In this document: positions 1 to 8,694 of the stretch, in pieces | How positions within the stretch are numbered: the first letter of the stretch is position 1 | Layout of the letters: each line of letters opens with the position of its first letter | DNA from: Undibacterium_A arcticum | GTDB taxonomy: Bacteria; Pseudomonadota; Gammaproteobacteria; Burkholderiales; Burkholderiaceae_D | Strand: one strand, 5' to 3' | Assembly (NCBI RefSeq): GCF_042660705.1 | Contig: NZ_JBHSUQ010000001.1 | Length of the DNA stretch: 64,000 nt | Position numbers and translations under genes: made by a program | Notes under the pieces: generated by a model | What the model was told of the DNA's origin: nothing | The model's database searches: none | Seen by the model: the letters and a program-made list of their open reading frames with translations, nothing else

Positions 1-8
1 GCTCAGGC

Positions 9-1217
9 TTACTTCCACAGCGAACACTTCGATTCGGCCTTCGAGGTAAACGCCTGGTCGCCTGGAATCGTCTGCGCCACCTTGTAGTAATCCCAAGGGT
101 ATTTCGATTCCGACTGTTTCTTCACTTCCATCAAATACATGTCGTGCACCATGCGACCGTCCGGACGGATCACGCCATTCTTGGCGAACATGTCATTGAC
201 CTTGGTCTTCTTCATCTGCGCTATCACCTTGTCGGCGTCGTCGGTGCCGGCCGTCTTGACCGCGTTCAGATAGAACATCGCCGCCGAGTAGTCGCCCGCC
301 TGCAACATCGACGGTTCCTTCTTCATCTTGGCGAAATATTTCTTCGACCAGGCGCGGGTTTCGGCGTTTTGATCCCAGTACCAGCCATCGGTCAGGTACA
401 TGCCCTGAGTCAGGTTCAGGCCGAGCGAATGGATATCGTTAATGAACATCAGCAAGCCGGCCATCTTCATGGTCTTGGTAACGCCAAACTCGTTGGCGGC
501 CTTGATCGCATTGATGGTGTCGCCGCCGGCGTTGGCCAGTCCGAGGATCTGCGCCTTCGAAGACTGTGCCTGCAGCAGGAAGGACGAGAAGTCGGAGGCC
601 GACAGCGGATGCTTGACCGCGCCCAGCACCTTGCCGCCGTTCGCCTTGACGACGTCGGCCGTATCTTTTTCCAGCGACGCGCCGAATGCGTAGTCGGCGG
701 TCAGGAAGAACCACGATTTGCCGCCCTGCTTTACGATTGCCGAGCCGGTGCCCTTGGCCAGCGCCACCGTGTCGTACGCATAATGAATGGTGTACGGCGT
801 GCAGTCTTCATTGGTCAGGCGGGCCGAGCCGGCGCCGATCGAGATGAAGGGCTTCTTCTTTTCGGCGGCGATCTTCGCCATCGCCAGGTTGGTGCCGGAA
901 TTGGTGCCGCCCAGCAGCATGTCGACGCCCTGCTGGTCGAACCATTCGCGCGCCTTGCTGGCGGCGATGTCGGCCTTGTTCTGATGGTCGGCCACCACGA
1001 ATTCGATCTTCTTACCGTTGATCATGCCGCCCATGTCGGCGATCGCCATCTTGATCGCTTCCGCGCCGCCCGGGCCGTCGATGTCGGCATACACGCCGGA
1101 CATGTCGGTGATGAAGCCGATCTTGATCACATCGCCGGAAATCTGCGCCGACGCGGCGCCGGCAAACCCGAAGGCAGTAATGGCGGAAACCGCGAGCGCG
1201 ATTTTTTTCAGTGTCAT
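9..1217 (-). CDS. Branched-chain amino acid-type ABC transporter substrate-binding protein
   Basis: Periplasmic solute-binding protein of the LivK/Peripla_BP_6 family, 402 residues, which captures a small ligand for an ABC importer. Residues 1-24 form a Sec signal peptide (basic MTLKK, hydrophobic core, cleavage after ASA), followed by the family's opening strand IKIGFITDMSGVYADIDGPGG. A ribosome site AAGGAAG lies just upstream of the ATG. It is the third gene of a minus-strand run livG-livF-this gene; the inner-membrane permeases (LivH/LivM type) are not in the window and may lie beyond the left edge, downstream in the same orientation. The ligand cannot be told from sequence: family members bind amino acids, amides, aromatic acids or urea. 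Confidence 0.9.
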   Translation of the reverse strand: MTLKKIALAVSAITAFGFAGAASAQISGDVIKIGFITDMSGVYADIDGPGGAEAIKMAIADMGGMINGKKIEFVVADHQNKADIAASKAREWFDQQGVDMLLGGTNSGTNLAMAKIAAEKKKPFISIGAGSARLTNEDCTPYTIHYAYDTVALAKGTGSAIVKQGGKSWFFLTADYAFGASLEKDTADVVKANGGKVLGAVKHPLSASDFSSFLLQAQSSKAQILGLANAGGDTINAIKAANEFGVTKTMKMAGLLMFINDIHSLGLNLTQGMYLTDGWYWDQNAETRAWSKKYFAKMKKEPSMLQAGDYSAAMFYLNAVKTAGTDDADKVIAQMKKTKVNDMFAKNGVIRPDGRMVHDMYLMEVKKQSESKYPWDYYKVAQTIPGDQAFTSKAESKCSLWK

Positions 1218-1288
1218 GGTGTCTTCCTTAGGCAGGTTAAGCTAGCGTTACAGCCAGCCAGGCAGGTGTGCAAAATTCAACAGCAAAG

Positions 1289-1999
1289 TCATACGCCCAG
1301 CAAGGTATGCAATACCGGCATCTTGGCGTTCAATTCGGATGCAGCAAAGGTCTCGACGATCTGACCATGCTCCATCACGTAAAACCGGTCCGCCAGCGGT
1401 GCCGCGAATCGGAAATTCTGTTCCACCATCACGATCGTGTAGCCCTTGGCCTTGAGCGTCGTGATCATGCGCGCCAGCGTCTGCACGATGACCGGCGCCA
1501 GCCCTTCCGAGATCTCATCCAGCAGCAGCAGGCGGGCGCCGGTGCGCAGGATCCGGGCCACCGCCAGCATCTGCTGCTCGCCGCCGGACAGCCGCGTGCC
1601 CTGGCTGTTCCTGCGCTCTTTCAGGTTCGGGAACATGTCGTAGATTTCCTCGACCGACATGCCCTTGTCGGTGTTCGAGACCACTGGCGGCAGCAGCAGG
1701 TTTTCTTCGGTCGACAGCGAGGAAAAGATGCCGCGTTCTTCCGGACAGTAGCCGATGCCGTGATGCGCAATCTTGTGGGTCGGCAGGTCGATGATCTCCT
1801 TGCCGTTCAGCTTGATCGAACCCTTGCGGGCGCCGGTCAGGCCCATGATCGCGCGCAGCGTGGTGGTGCGGCCGGCGCCATTGCGGCCGAGCAGGGTCAC
1901 GACCTCGCCCTGGTCGACTGCCAGGTTGACGTCGTGCAGGATGTGCGACTCGCCGTACCAGGCGTGCAGCTGGCTGATTTCGAGGGCTTTGGCGCTCAT
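1289..1999 (-). CDS. livF: ABC transporter ATP-binding protein, LivF type
   Basis: Cytoplasmic ATPase subunit of a branched-chain-amino-acid-type importer, about 236 residues, the usual LivF length. It has the signature LSGGEQQ, Walker B LLLLDEISEGL and a switch His region VEQN. The Walker A reads GRNGAGRTT, with Arg44 where Lys is canonical; I recall this variant in other betaproteobacterial LivF proteins, so it may be a family trait rather than a defect. The ATG at 1999 overlaps the livG stop as TGATG, suggesting translational coupling; a TTG one codon earlier is an alternative start. Forms a heteromeric ATPase pair with LivG. Confidence 0.9.
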   Translation of the reverse strand: MSAKALEISQLHAWYGESHILHDVNLAVDQGEVVTLLGRNGAGRTTTLRAIMGLTGARKGSIKLNGKEIIDLPTHKIAHHGIGYCPEERGIFSSLSTEENLLLPPVVSNTDKGMSVEEIYDMFPNLKERRNSQGTRLSGGEQQMLAVARILRTGARLLLLDEISEGLAPVIVQTLARMITTLKAKGYTIVMVEQNFRFAAPLADRFYVMEHGQIVETFAASELNAKMPVLHTLLGV

Positions 2000-2768
2000 C
2001 AATGCGCCCCTTCCAGCGCGCCTGTGGTGGTGCCCATATACGCCTCCATCACCAACGGGTTGTTTGACACTTCTGCGTAGCTGCCTTCAGCCAGCATCGC
2101 GCCACGCTGCAGCACCGAGATCTTGTCGCAGATGCCGGACACCACGTTCATGTTGTGTTCGACCATCAGGATGGTGCGACCCACGGATACCTTCTTGATC
2201 AGTTCGGTGACCCGGTGCACATCTTCATGCCCCATGCCCTGGGTCGGTTCGTCCAGCAGCATCAGCTCCGGTTCCATCGCCAGCGTAGTGGCGATCTCGA
2301 GCGCGCGTTTGCGTCCATACGGCAGATCGGCGGTGATGGTAGCGGCGAACTCGGTCAGGTCGACCTGGGCCAGCAAGTCCATCGCGCGCGCGTTGAGCTG
2401 GTTCAGGCTGGCTTCGCTCTTCCAGAAATGAAACGAGGTGCCGAGCGTGCGCTGCAAGCCGATGCGCACGTTTTCCAGCACCGTCAGGTGCGGAAATACG
2501 GCGGAAATCTGGAACGAGCGGATGATGCCCTGGCGCGCAATTTGGGCCGGGCGGGCCGCGGTAATGTCGCGTCCATTGAACAGGATCTGGCCCGCAGTCG
2601 GCACCAGGAATTTGGTCAGCAGATTGAAGCAGGTGGTCTTGCCGGCGCCGTTCGGGCCAATCAGTGCATGGATATGGCCGCGCTGCACGCGCAGGTTACC
2701 TCACTGACGGCAGTAAACCCCTTGAACTCCTTGGTCAGCTGTCGCGTCTCCAGGATGACATCGGTCAT
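1999..2768 (-). CDS. livG: ABC transporter ATP-binding protein, LivG type (frameshifted)
   Basis: Second ATPase of the importer. Reading from the ATG at 2768 gives MTDVILETRQLTKEFKGFTA, the normal LivG opening, but the frame is lost near 2700; the remainder (VQRGHIHALIGPNGAGKTT to the stop at 1999) lies in another frame. Adding one A to the short A run at about 2699-2700 restores VSEVNLRVQRG and a 256-residue protein. Walker A GPNGAGKTT is canonical here, unlike its LivF partner. A purine-rich ribosome site (GGGAGACCCG) precedes the ATG. The break is most simply a homopolymer sequencing error; a true pseudogene is possible. Confidence 0.82.
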
Positions 2769-2984
2769 CGGGTCTCCCTCTCGCTGTTCTTATTACCGGT
2801 AGGTTACTGGTGGTAATTACCCGTTTTTTTATTGCATTTTTTGTTGCATGTTTTTCTGATAATACACAGACTGAAAGCGCGCTTGCAATACGTAGAATCC
2901 CCTGCGCCGCCGATCAAGGCGAATTCGGCATGAATATTAATATGTAATCAAGCTTTTACCCGAGATCCGCGCGCGGATCAAGAC
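2769..2984. promoter_or_regulatory. Intergenic region upstream of livG
   Basis: About 215 bases between the GMC oxidoreductase stop and livG. It is visibly AT-richer than its flanks, with T-runs around 2825-2860, and presumably holds the livG-livF promoter on the minus strand. The T-tract at 2824-2830 is not preceded by a clear stem. No firm promoter hexamers are claimed. Confidence 0.35.
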
Positions 2985-4609
2985 TCAAGCGCGGGCGGCC
3001 CGTATTGCCAGCGCCCCCTTCTCGGCAATCATGATGGTCGGCGCATTGGTATTGCCCGAGGTAATGGTCGGCATCACCGACGCATCGACCACGCGCAGAC
3101 CGGCCACTCCCCTGACCCGCAACTGGCTATCGACCACCGCCATCGGATCGTCGGCGCGGCCCATCTTGCAGGTCCCGACCGGATGAAAGATCGTGGTGCC
3201 GATATCGCCGGCGGCACGCGCCAGTTCTTCGTCGGTCTGGAATTGCGCGCCTGGTTTCATTTCCTGCGGTGCATATTTTTTCAGCGCCGGCGCCGCCACG
3301 ATGCGACGCGTCTGCGTCAGCGATACCGCAGCGATCTGCCGGTCGGCGGCGGTGCTCAGGTAGTTCGGCGCGATCTTCGGCGCCGCCATCGGATCACCGG
3401 AGGCGATCCGCACCTGGCCGCGCGAGGTCGGGCGCAAATTGCAGACGCTGGCGGTGAAGGCCGGGAAATCATGCAGCGGGTCGCCGAATTTATCGAGCGA
3501 CAGCGGCTGCACATGGTATTCCAGATTGGCGCTGGTCTGAGCCGGATCGGATTTGGTAAAGGCGCCCAGTTGCGACGGCGCCATCGACAGCGGGCCGCTT
3601 TGGAACAGCGCATATTCAAGACCGATGCTGGCCTTGCCGAACCAGCTGTTGGTGATCATGTTCAGGGTCTTGGCGCCGCTGATCTTGAACGATGAACGAA
3701 TCTGCAAGTGGTCCTGCAAGTTAGCGCCCACACCCGGCATCTCCATCACCACGTCGATGCCATGCTGCTGCAATAGCGCGGCGGGCCCGATGCCGGACAG
3801 CTGCAGGATCTGCGGACTGCCGATGGCGCCGGCCGCCAGCAAGGTTTCGCGCGTGGCTTCGGCCTGCCATTCCTTGCCGCCGCCGACAAATTCGACGCCC
3901 CGGCACACCGCGCCCTGTTCGCCCTGTGCAATGATCAGCCGCCGCACCTGGCAACCGGTCATGATTTCCAGATTGGCGCGGTGCGCGGCCGGCTTCAGAA
4001 ATGCCTTTGACGCGTTCCAGCGGATGCCGCGCTTTGATTGACATCGAAATAACCGCAGCCTTCGTTATCGCCGCGATTGAAATCATCGCTGTTCGGGATG
4101 CCAGTTTCGGCCGCAGCGATCCGGAACGCATCGAGAATTTCCCATGACAACCGCTGTTTTTCGACCCGCAATTCACCGCCGCTGCCGTGCGAGGCGTCGG
4201 CACCGTGGTAATAATCTTCACTCTTCTTGAATAACGGCAACACATTGTCCCAGCGCCAGGACGCATCGCCGGTCAACTCGGCCCAGCCATCATAATCGCG
4301 CGCCTGCCCGCGCATATAGATCATGCCGTTGATCGATGAACAACCGCCCAATACCTTGCCGCGCGGATACAACAGGCTGCGCCCGTTCAGGCCGGCCTCG
4401 GGCTCGGTGCGAAAGCGCCAGTCGGTGCGCGGGTTGTCAATGCAGTACAGGTAACCGACCGGGATATGAATCCACAGGTAGTCGTCCTTGCCACCGGCCT
4501 CGATCAGCAGCACGCTGACCTCGCTGTCCTGCGTCAGCCGATTCGCCAATACACAGCCGGCAGTGCCGCCGCCGATGACGATGTAATCATATTTGCCTGC
4601 AGATTCCAT
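2985..4609 (-). CDS. GMC family FAD-dependent oxidoreductase (frameshifted)
   Basis: Glucose-methanol-choline oxidoreductase related to choline/alcohol dehydrogenases, about 541 residues after correction. The N-terminal part begins MESAGKYDYIVIGGGTAGCV (FAD dinucleotide-binding motif) and continues with LLIEAGG and the GMC signature 1 region PRGKVLGGCSSINGMIY; the C-terminal part has GTCKMG and the active-site segment VVDASVMPTITSGNTNAP. The frame breaks near 4035: one extra A in the AAA run restores NQKRGIRWNASKAFLKP. The chosen start (4609) has GGAGCC upstream; a longer start at 4720 would run into the candidate origin. Natural substrate unknown. Confidence 0.85.
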
Positions 4610-4834
4610 GGCTCCTCTATTGATGGCTGGTTGACGCAGCGTTGCTGACGGAAGCTCATCATACTGCCCTGCCGCGCTGTGGATAAACCTGTGGATATCC
4701 GCAGACCAATATGTGGGCAAGGAAGGATATGTTCACCTCCCAAATATTTGTGCAGAACTCATGCAGCACAGATACGCCGATTATTCAGGCCTTATCCATC
4801 TTGCAAGTGCCTGATTTCAATAAGCTTTATCCGA

Positions 4835-4890
4835 TTATCCACGGAAACTGCCCTGCCTTATCTATTACTACTAAACATATATATATAAAC
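4835..4890 (+). other. Candidate DNA unwinding element, unit A
   Basis: DnaA box TTATCCACG (4835-4843), a 14-base GC-containing spacer, TTA at 4858, then CTA TTA CTA CTA (4862-4873) and the tract ATATATATATAAA (4877-4889). Read on the other strand the trinucleotides are TAG/TAA, the DnaA-trio pattern bound by DnaA as single-stranded DNA. One base interrupts the trio phase at 4861. Confidence 0.65.
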
Positions 4891-5247
4891 TAAATAAAGA
4901 ACTGAACCACCGGAAAACCCGCCGCTGCACCCGGTATCGGCGCCCATCGACATCATTGATCGCTGCAATCAGATCGTCATGACTACCCATCGTTTAGCCT
5001 ATCAGCATCATTCCAGCCGCAGCATCAAGTTCAAGGCCAGGTCAATTTCTGCCGTACAACCTGTTTGATCCCTATAAAACATTATTGAGCTGTGGATAAG
5101 TCTCTTGATATCCACAGGATGTATTGTGGGCAAACCGTGAATAGCTTTCCCTGTTTATTTTTGTCCAGAACCTATTCGGGAACCATACAACCGTCACTCA
5201 GGACTTGTACACCCTGCAAGCAATTGATATCAAACAAGAATAGAGAC

Positions 5248-5300
5248 TTATCCACCGAAAACGACGACGTTTACTACTATTACTAAACTTATATATCTAC
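5248..5300 (+). other. Candidate DNA unwinding element, unit B
   Basis: DnaA box TTATCCACC (5248-5256), a 14-base spacer, then five uninterrupted trinucleotides TTA CTA CTA TTA CTA (5271-5285), AAC and an AT tract TTATATAT (5289-5296). The trio run is cleaner than in unit A, so if only one unit is active this one looks better preserved. Confidence 0.68.
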
Positions 5301-5551
5301 AAAACGTTAACATCACAAGCGCAGCAGTTTCAAAGCTTAATTGTCTAAAAATCAACAAAGTTTGAACCGCATCAATCAAAATCATGAGCTCAAGCGGCTT
5401 TGGTAGTGACACAACGCGCTACTCTTAGCTGTGTCACGCACGATTCACCGAATTGTGCGAGCGACATGTGCTAAGCAAATGCGCGCACGACAGGTTCCCC
5501 CCTGTCTGGCGTGGTGTCAGGTTTCCTGAACAACAAGAGTGACGGCCAAAG
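5301..5551. promoter_or_regulatory. Leader of glpD with an 8-bp inverted repeat
   Basis: Non-coding leader between the candidate origin and glpD. An inverted repeat GTGACACA (5406-5413) / TGTGTCAC (5430-5437) with a 16-base spacer is a possible operator. No GlpR-like operator was recognised, and no strong Shine-Dalgarno precedes the glpD ATG. Confidence 0.35.
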
Positions 5552-7174
5552 ATGACAACACTGCTTGAACCCGTGCTGCAACGTGATTGCGATCTGCTGA
5601 TCATCGGTGGCGGCATCAATGGCGTCGGCATAGCACGCGACGCTGCCGGACGCGGCCTGAGCGTGATCCTGTGCGAACAGCATGACTTGGCGCAGCACAC
5701 CTCGTCCGCCAGCACCAAACTGATACACGGCGGTTTGCGCTACCTGGAGCAGTATGAATTCGGACTGGTGCGCAAGGCCTTGCAGGAACGGGAACGGTTG
5801 TTGCGAATCGCACCACATATCGTCGCGCCATTGCGCTTCGTGATGCCGCACGATAGCGGCCAGCGGCCGGCCTGGCTGATACGCGCCGGCCTGTTCCTGT
5901 ATGACCATCTGGCGCGGCGCGACTTGTTGCCGCCATCGCATGCAATCGCATTACACTCGCATATCGCGGGTCAGGATCTGCAAACCGCCTATCGCAAGGG
6001 CTTTGTCTATTCCGACGGCTGGGTCGATGATGCGCGGTTGGTGGTGTTAAATGCACTCGATGCCAGCGAACGCGGCGCCACCATCATGACCGCTACCCGT
6101 TGCGTTGGCGCGCAACGAGTTGGGCTGCGCTGGCAGGCCAGCCTGGAGAGCGGACAAAGCGGTCGGATCGAAGTCAGCGCGCGCGCGATCGTGAATGCCG
6201 CCGGACCCTGGGTCGCGCAGACTGCCGCCGGCTTGTCCGGACGCAAAAGCAATCATGGCATGCGCCTGGTCAAGGGCAGCCATATCGTGCTGCCGCGACT
6301 GTTCGAACATGACTATGCCTACCTATTCCAGAATCCAGACCGTCGCATCATCTTTGCGATTCCATTCCAGCGCGATTTCACCTTGATCGGCACCACCGAT
6401 CTCGAATATCAGGGCGATCCGTCGCAGGTGACGATCGATGCGGCAGAAGTGAGTTATCTGTGCGCCATGGTGAACCGTTATTTCAAGCGTCAGATCGGGC
6501 CGCAGGATGTGGTCTGGAGTTATTCCGGGGTGCGGCCGCTGCTGGACGATAGCGCACAGAAGGCTGCGGAAATTACCCGTGGCTATCAGCTGGAATGTGA
6601 CGCTGCCGATGGCGCGGCGCCGTTGCTGAATATCTGGGGCGGCAAGATCACCACCTATCGCAAGCTGGCCGAAGAAGCACTGGCCTTGTTGCTGCCGCGC
6701 CTGGGATTGCCGGCCACGCTCAAGACCGAGTGCTGGACTGCCGGTACGCCCCTGCCCGGCGGTGATCTGCAACAGCCCGGTGCGCTGATTACGCGCTATG
6801 ACTTCGACGCATTTCAGCAGCAGCTGGCAAGTCGCTATCCCTGGTTACCGGACGAGCTGACGCGGCGTTATGCGCACAGCTATGGCAGCCGGACCGGGCG
6901 CATGCTGGCCGGGGCGCAGCAGATGGCGGATCTGGGTGAACAGCTGGTGCCCGGTTTGTTCGAACGGGAGGCCGCCTATCTGTGCGAGTTTGAATGGGCG
7001 CGCAGCGTCGACGACCTGCTGTGGCGGCGCACCAAGCTCGGGTTGACTAGCCAGCCGCAACATCGGGCCAGGCTGCAACAATGGCTGGATCAAAGGCGGG
7101 ATCAAAGGCAGGATCAACCACTGGCCGGCAGCGCCGGCCACCCAATTGCGCAATTTGTGGAAAAGTGCGGATGA
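5552..7174 (+). CDS. glpD: Aerobic glycerol-3-phosphate dehydrogenase
   Basis: FAD-dependent enzyme at the cytoplasmic membrane that oxidises sn-glycerol-3-phosphate to dihydroxyacetone phosphate and feeds electrons to quinone. 540 residues, in the family range. The N-terminus has the Rossmann FAD motif IGGGINGVGIARDAAGRG (about residues 14-31), followed by the family segments SSASTKLIHGGLRYLEQYEF and GTTDLEYQGDP; the C-terminal DAO_C domain follows. The stop overlaps the glpK start (ATGA at 7171-7174), so the two are translationally coupled. With glpK it makes a glycerol catabolic operon; no glpF or glpR is nearby. Confidence 0.95.
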   Translation: MTTLLEPVLQRDCDLLIIGGGINGVGIARDAAGRGLSVILCEQHDLAQHTSSASTKLIHGGLRYLEQYEFGLVRKALQERERLLRIAPHIVAPLRFVMPHDSGQRPAWLIRAGLFLYDHLARRDLLPPSHAIALHSHIAGQDLQTAYRKGFVYSDGWVDDARLVVLNALDASERGATIMTATRCVGAQRVGLRWQASLESGQSGRIEVSARAIVNAAGPWVAQTAAGLSGRKSNHGMRLVKGSHIVLPRLFEHDYAYLFQNPDRRIIFAIPFQRDFTLIGTTDLEYQGDPSQVTIDAAEVSYLCAMVNRYFKRQIGPQDVVWSYSGVRPLLDDSAQKAAEITRGYQLECDAADGAAPLLNIWGGKITTYRKLAEEALALLLPRLGLPATLKTECWTAGTPLPGGDLQQPGALITRYDFDAFQQQLASRYPWLPDELTRRYAHSYGSRTGRMLAGAQQMADLGEQLVPGLFEREAAYLCEFEWARSVDDLLWRRTKLGLTSQPQHRARLQQWLDQRRDQRQDQPLAGSAGHPIAQFVEKCG

Positions 7175-8670
7175 GCTATTTGCTGGCACTGGATCAGGGC
7201 ACCTCGAGTTCCCGCAGCATCGTGTTCAATCACGACGGCGAAATCGTGGCCACGGCGCAGCAGGAATTCCCGCAAGTTTTCCCGCAACCGGGTTGGGTCG
7301 AACATGATCCGCGCGAGATCTGGAACAGCCAGTTGCAAACTTGCAGACAGGCACTAGCGCAGGCCGGTCTCGGCAGCGCGCAGATCAGCGCGCTCGGGAT
7401 CGCGAACCAGCGCGAAACCACCGTAGTGTGGAACCGGCGCAGCGGCCAGCCGATCTACAATGCGATCGTGTGGCAGGACCGGCGCACCGACGCGATTTGC
7501 GCCGAGCTGCGCGCGCAAGGTCTGGCCGATCCGATCCGGCGCAAGACCGGATTGATCCTGGACCCGTATTTTTCCGCCACCAAGTTGCGCTGGATACTCG
7601 ATAGCGTTCCCGGCGCGCGGGTACAGGCGGAACGCGGCGAACTGGCCTTTGGCACGATCGACAGCTGGCTGGCCTGGAACCTGAGCGGTGGTCGCCTGCA
7701 TGTGACCGATGTGACCAATGCATCGCGCACCATGCTGTTCAATATTCATGACGGCTGCTGGGACCCGGAGTTACTGCACTGGCTGCACATTCCGCCCCAA
7801 CTGCTGCCTGAGGTGCGGCCATCGAGTCATCTATACGGCGAAACCGAGCCGCAGTTATTGGGGCAATCGGTGCTGATCGGTGGCATCGGCGGTGATCAGC
7901 AGGCCGCGCTGTTCGGCCAGGCCTGCTTTGACAAGGGCATGGCAAAAAATACTTACGGCACCGGCTGCTTCATGCTGCTGCATACCGGCGATGAGTGCGT
8001 CGCATCGCAAAATGGCCTGATCAGCACCGCGGTCTGTCAGGCCGACGCCGGCGAAGCGCGCCAGTACGCGCTGGAAGGCAGCGTCTTCGTCGGCGGCGCG
8101 GTGGTGCAATGGCTGCGTGACGGCCTGAAGGCGATCCGCCATTCAGCCGATATCGAAGCCTTGGCGGCGTCGGTGCCGGATGCCGGTGGCGTGCTGTTCG
8201 TGCCGGCCTTCACCGGCCTCGGCGCGCCCTATTGGGAGCCGGCGGCGCAGGGCGCGATCGTCGGCCTGACGCGCGGCAGCACGGTGGCGCATATCGCGCG
8301 CGCAGCCCTGGAATCAATCGCGTTCCAGAGCAGTGCCTTGCTGATGGCGATGGCAAAGGATGCGACGGCGGATAGTGTGGCGCCGATCACCGAGTTGCGC
8401 GTCGACGGTGGTGCAGCGGCCAATAATCTGCTGCTGCAGTTTCAGGCCGACCTGCTCGGCATCGCGGTAATCCGGCCGCAGATCACCGAGACCACGGCGC
8501 TCGGCGCTGCCTATCTGGCCGGACTGGCGGTCGGTGTATATCGCGACTGCCAGCAACTGACCGATCAGTGGCGGGTCGAGCGCGTCTTCGAGCCCAGCAT
8601 CAGTCGCGATCGGGCATCGGCCTTGATGTACAACTGGGAAACGGCGATCGATCGGGTCAGGCCGCGCTGA
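7171..8670 (+). CDS. glpK: Glycerol kinase
   Basis: FGGY-family kinase that phosphorylates glycerol with ATP to sn-glycerol-3-phosphate, the substrate of the preceding gene. 499 residues, standard length. It starts MSYLLALDQGTSSSRSIVF (phosphate-binding loop 1) and contains NAIVWQDRRT, GTIDSWLAWNLSGG, YGTGCFMLLHTG and the C-terminal FGGY signature region around ELRVDGGAAANN. The start at 7171 is chosen because it matches the family N-terminus and overlaps the glpD stop; an in-frame ATG at 7081 inside glpD would add 30 unrelated residues. Confidence 0.96.
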   Translation: MSYLLALDQGTSSSRSIVFNHDGEIVATAQQEFPQVFPQPGWVEHDPREIWNSQLQTCRQALAQAGLGSAQISALGIANQRETTVVWNRRSGQPIYNAIVWQDRRTDAICAELRAQGLADPIRRKTGLILDPYFSATKLRWILDSVPGARVQAERGELAFGTIDSWLAWNLSGGRLHVTDVTNASRTMLFNIHDGCWDPELLHWLHIPPQLLPEVRPSSHLYGETEPQLLGQSVLIGGIGGDQQAALFGQACFDKGMAKNTYGTGCFMLLHTGDECVASQNGLISTAVCQADAGEARQYALEGSVFVGGAVVQWLRDGLKAIRHSADIEALAASVPDAGGVLFVPAFTGLGAPYWEPAAQGAIVGLTRGSTVAHIARAALESIAFQSSALLMAMAKDATADSVAPITELRVDGGAAANNLLLQFQADLLGIAVIRPQITETTALGAAYLAGLAVGVYRDCQQLTDQWRVERVFEPSISRDRASALMYNWETAIDRVRPR

Positions 8671-8694
8671 CGCTGACGCTGGACGGTACCGCAA

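Larger units (their letters stand above)
4678..5300. other. Candidate replication origin (oriC): tandem DnaA-box/DnaA-trio units
   Basis: Non-coding AT-rich region between the leftward GMC oxidoreductase gene and rightward glpD. It holds two diverged direct repeats 413 bases apart. Each unit has a perfect DnaA box TGTGGATAA (4678-4686; 5091-5099), a second near-perfect box (4690-4698; 5108-5116 opposite orientation), TGTGGGCAA (4712; 5125), a shared TTTGTSCAGAAC (4747; 5160) and an inward box TTATCCAC(G/C) (4835; 5248). Then come a 14-base spacer, runs of CTA/TTA trinucleotides and an alternating AT tract. Offsets from the first box (34, 69 and 157 bases) are identical in both units. This is the box-spacer-trio-AT arrangement of bacterial unwinding elements. 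Inferred origin; a DnaA-titrating locus is the alternative. Confidence 0.72.
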
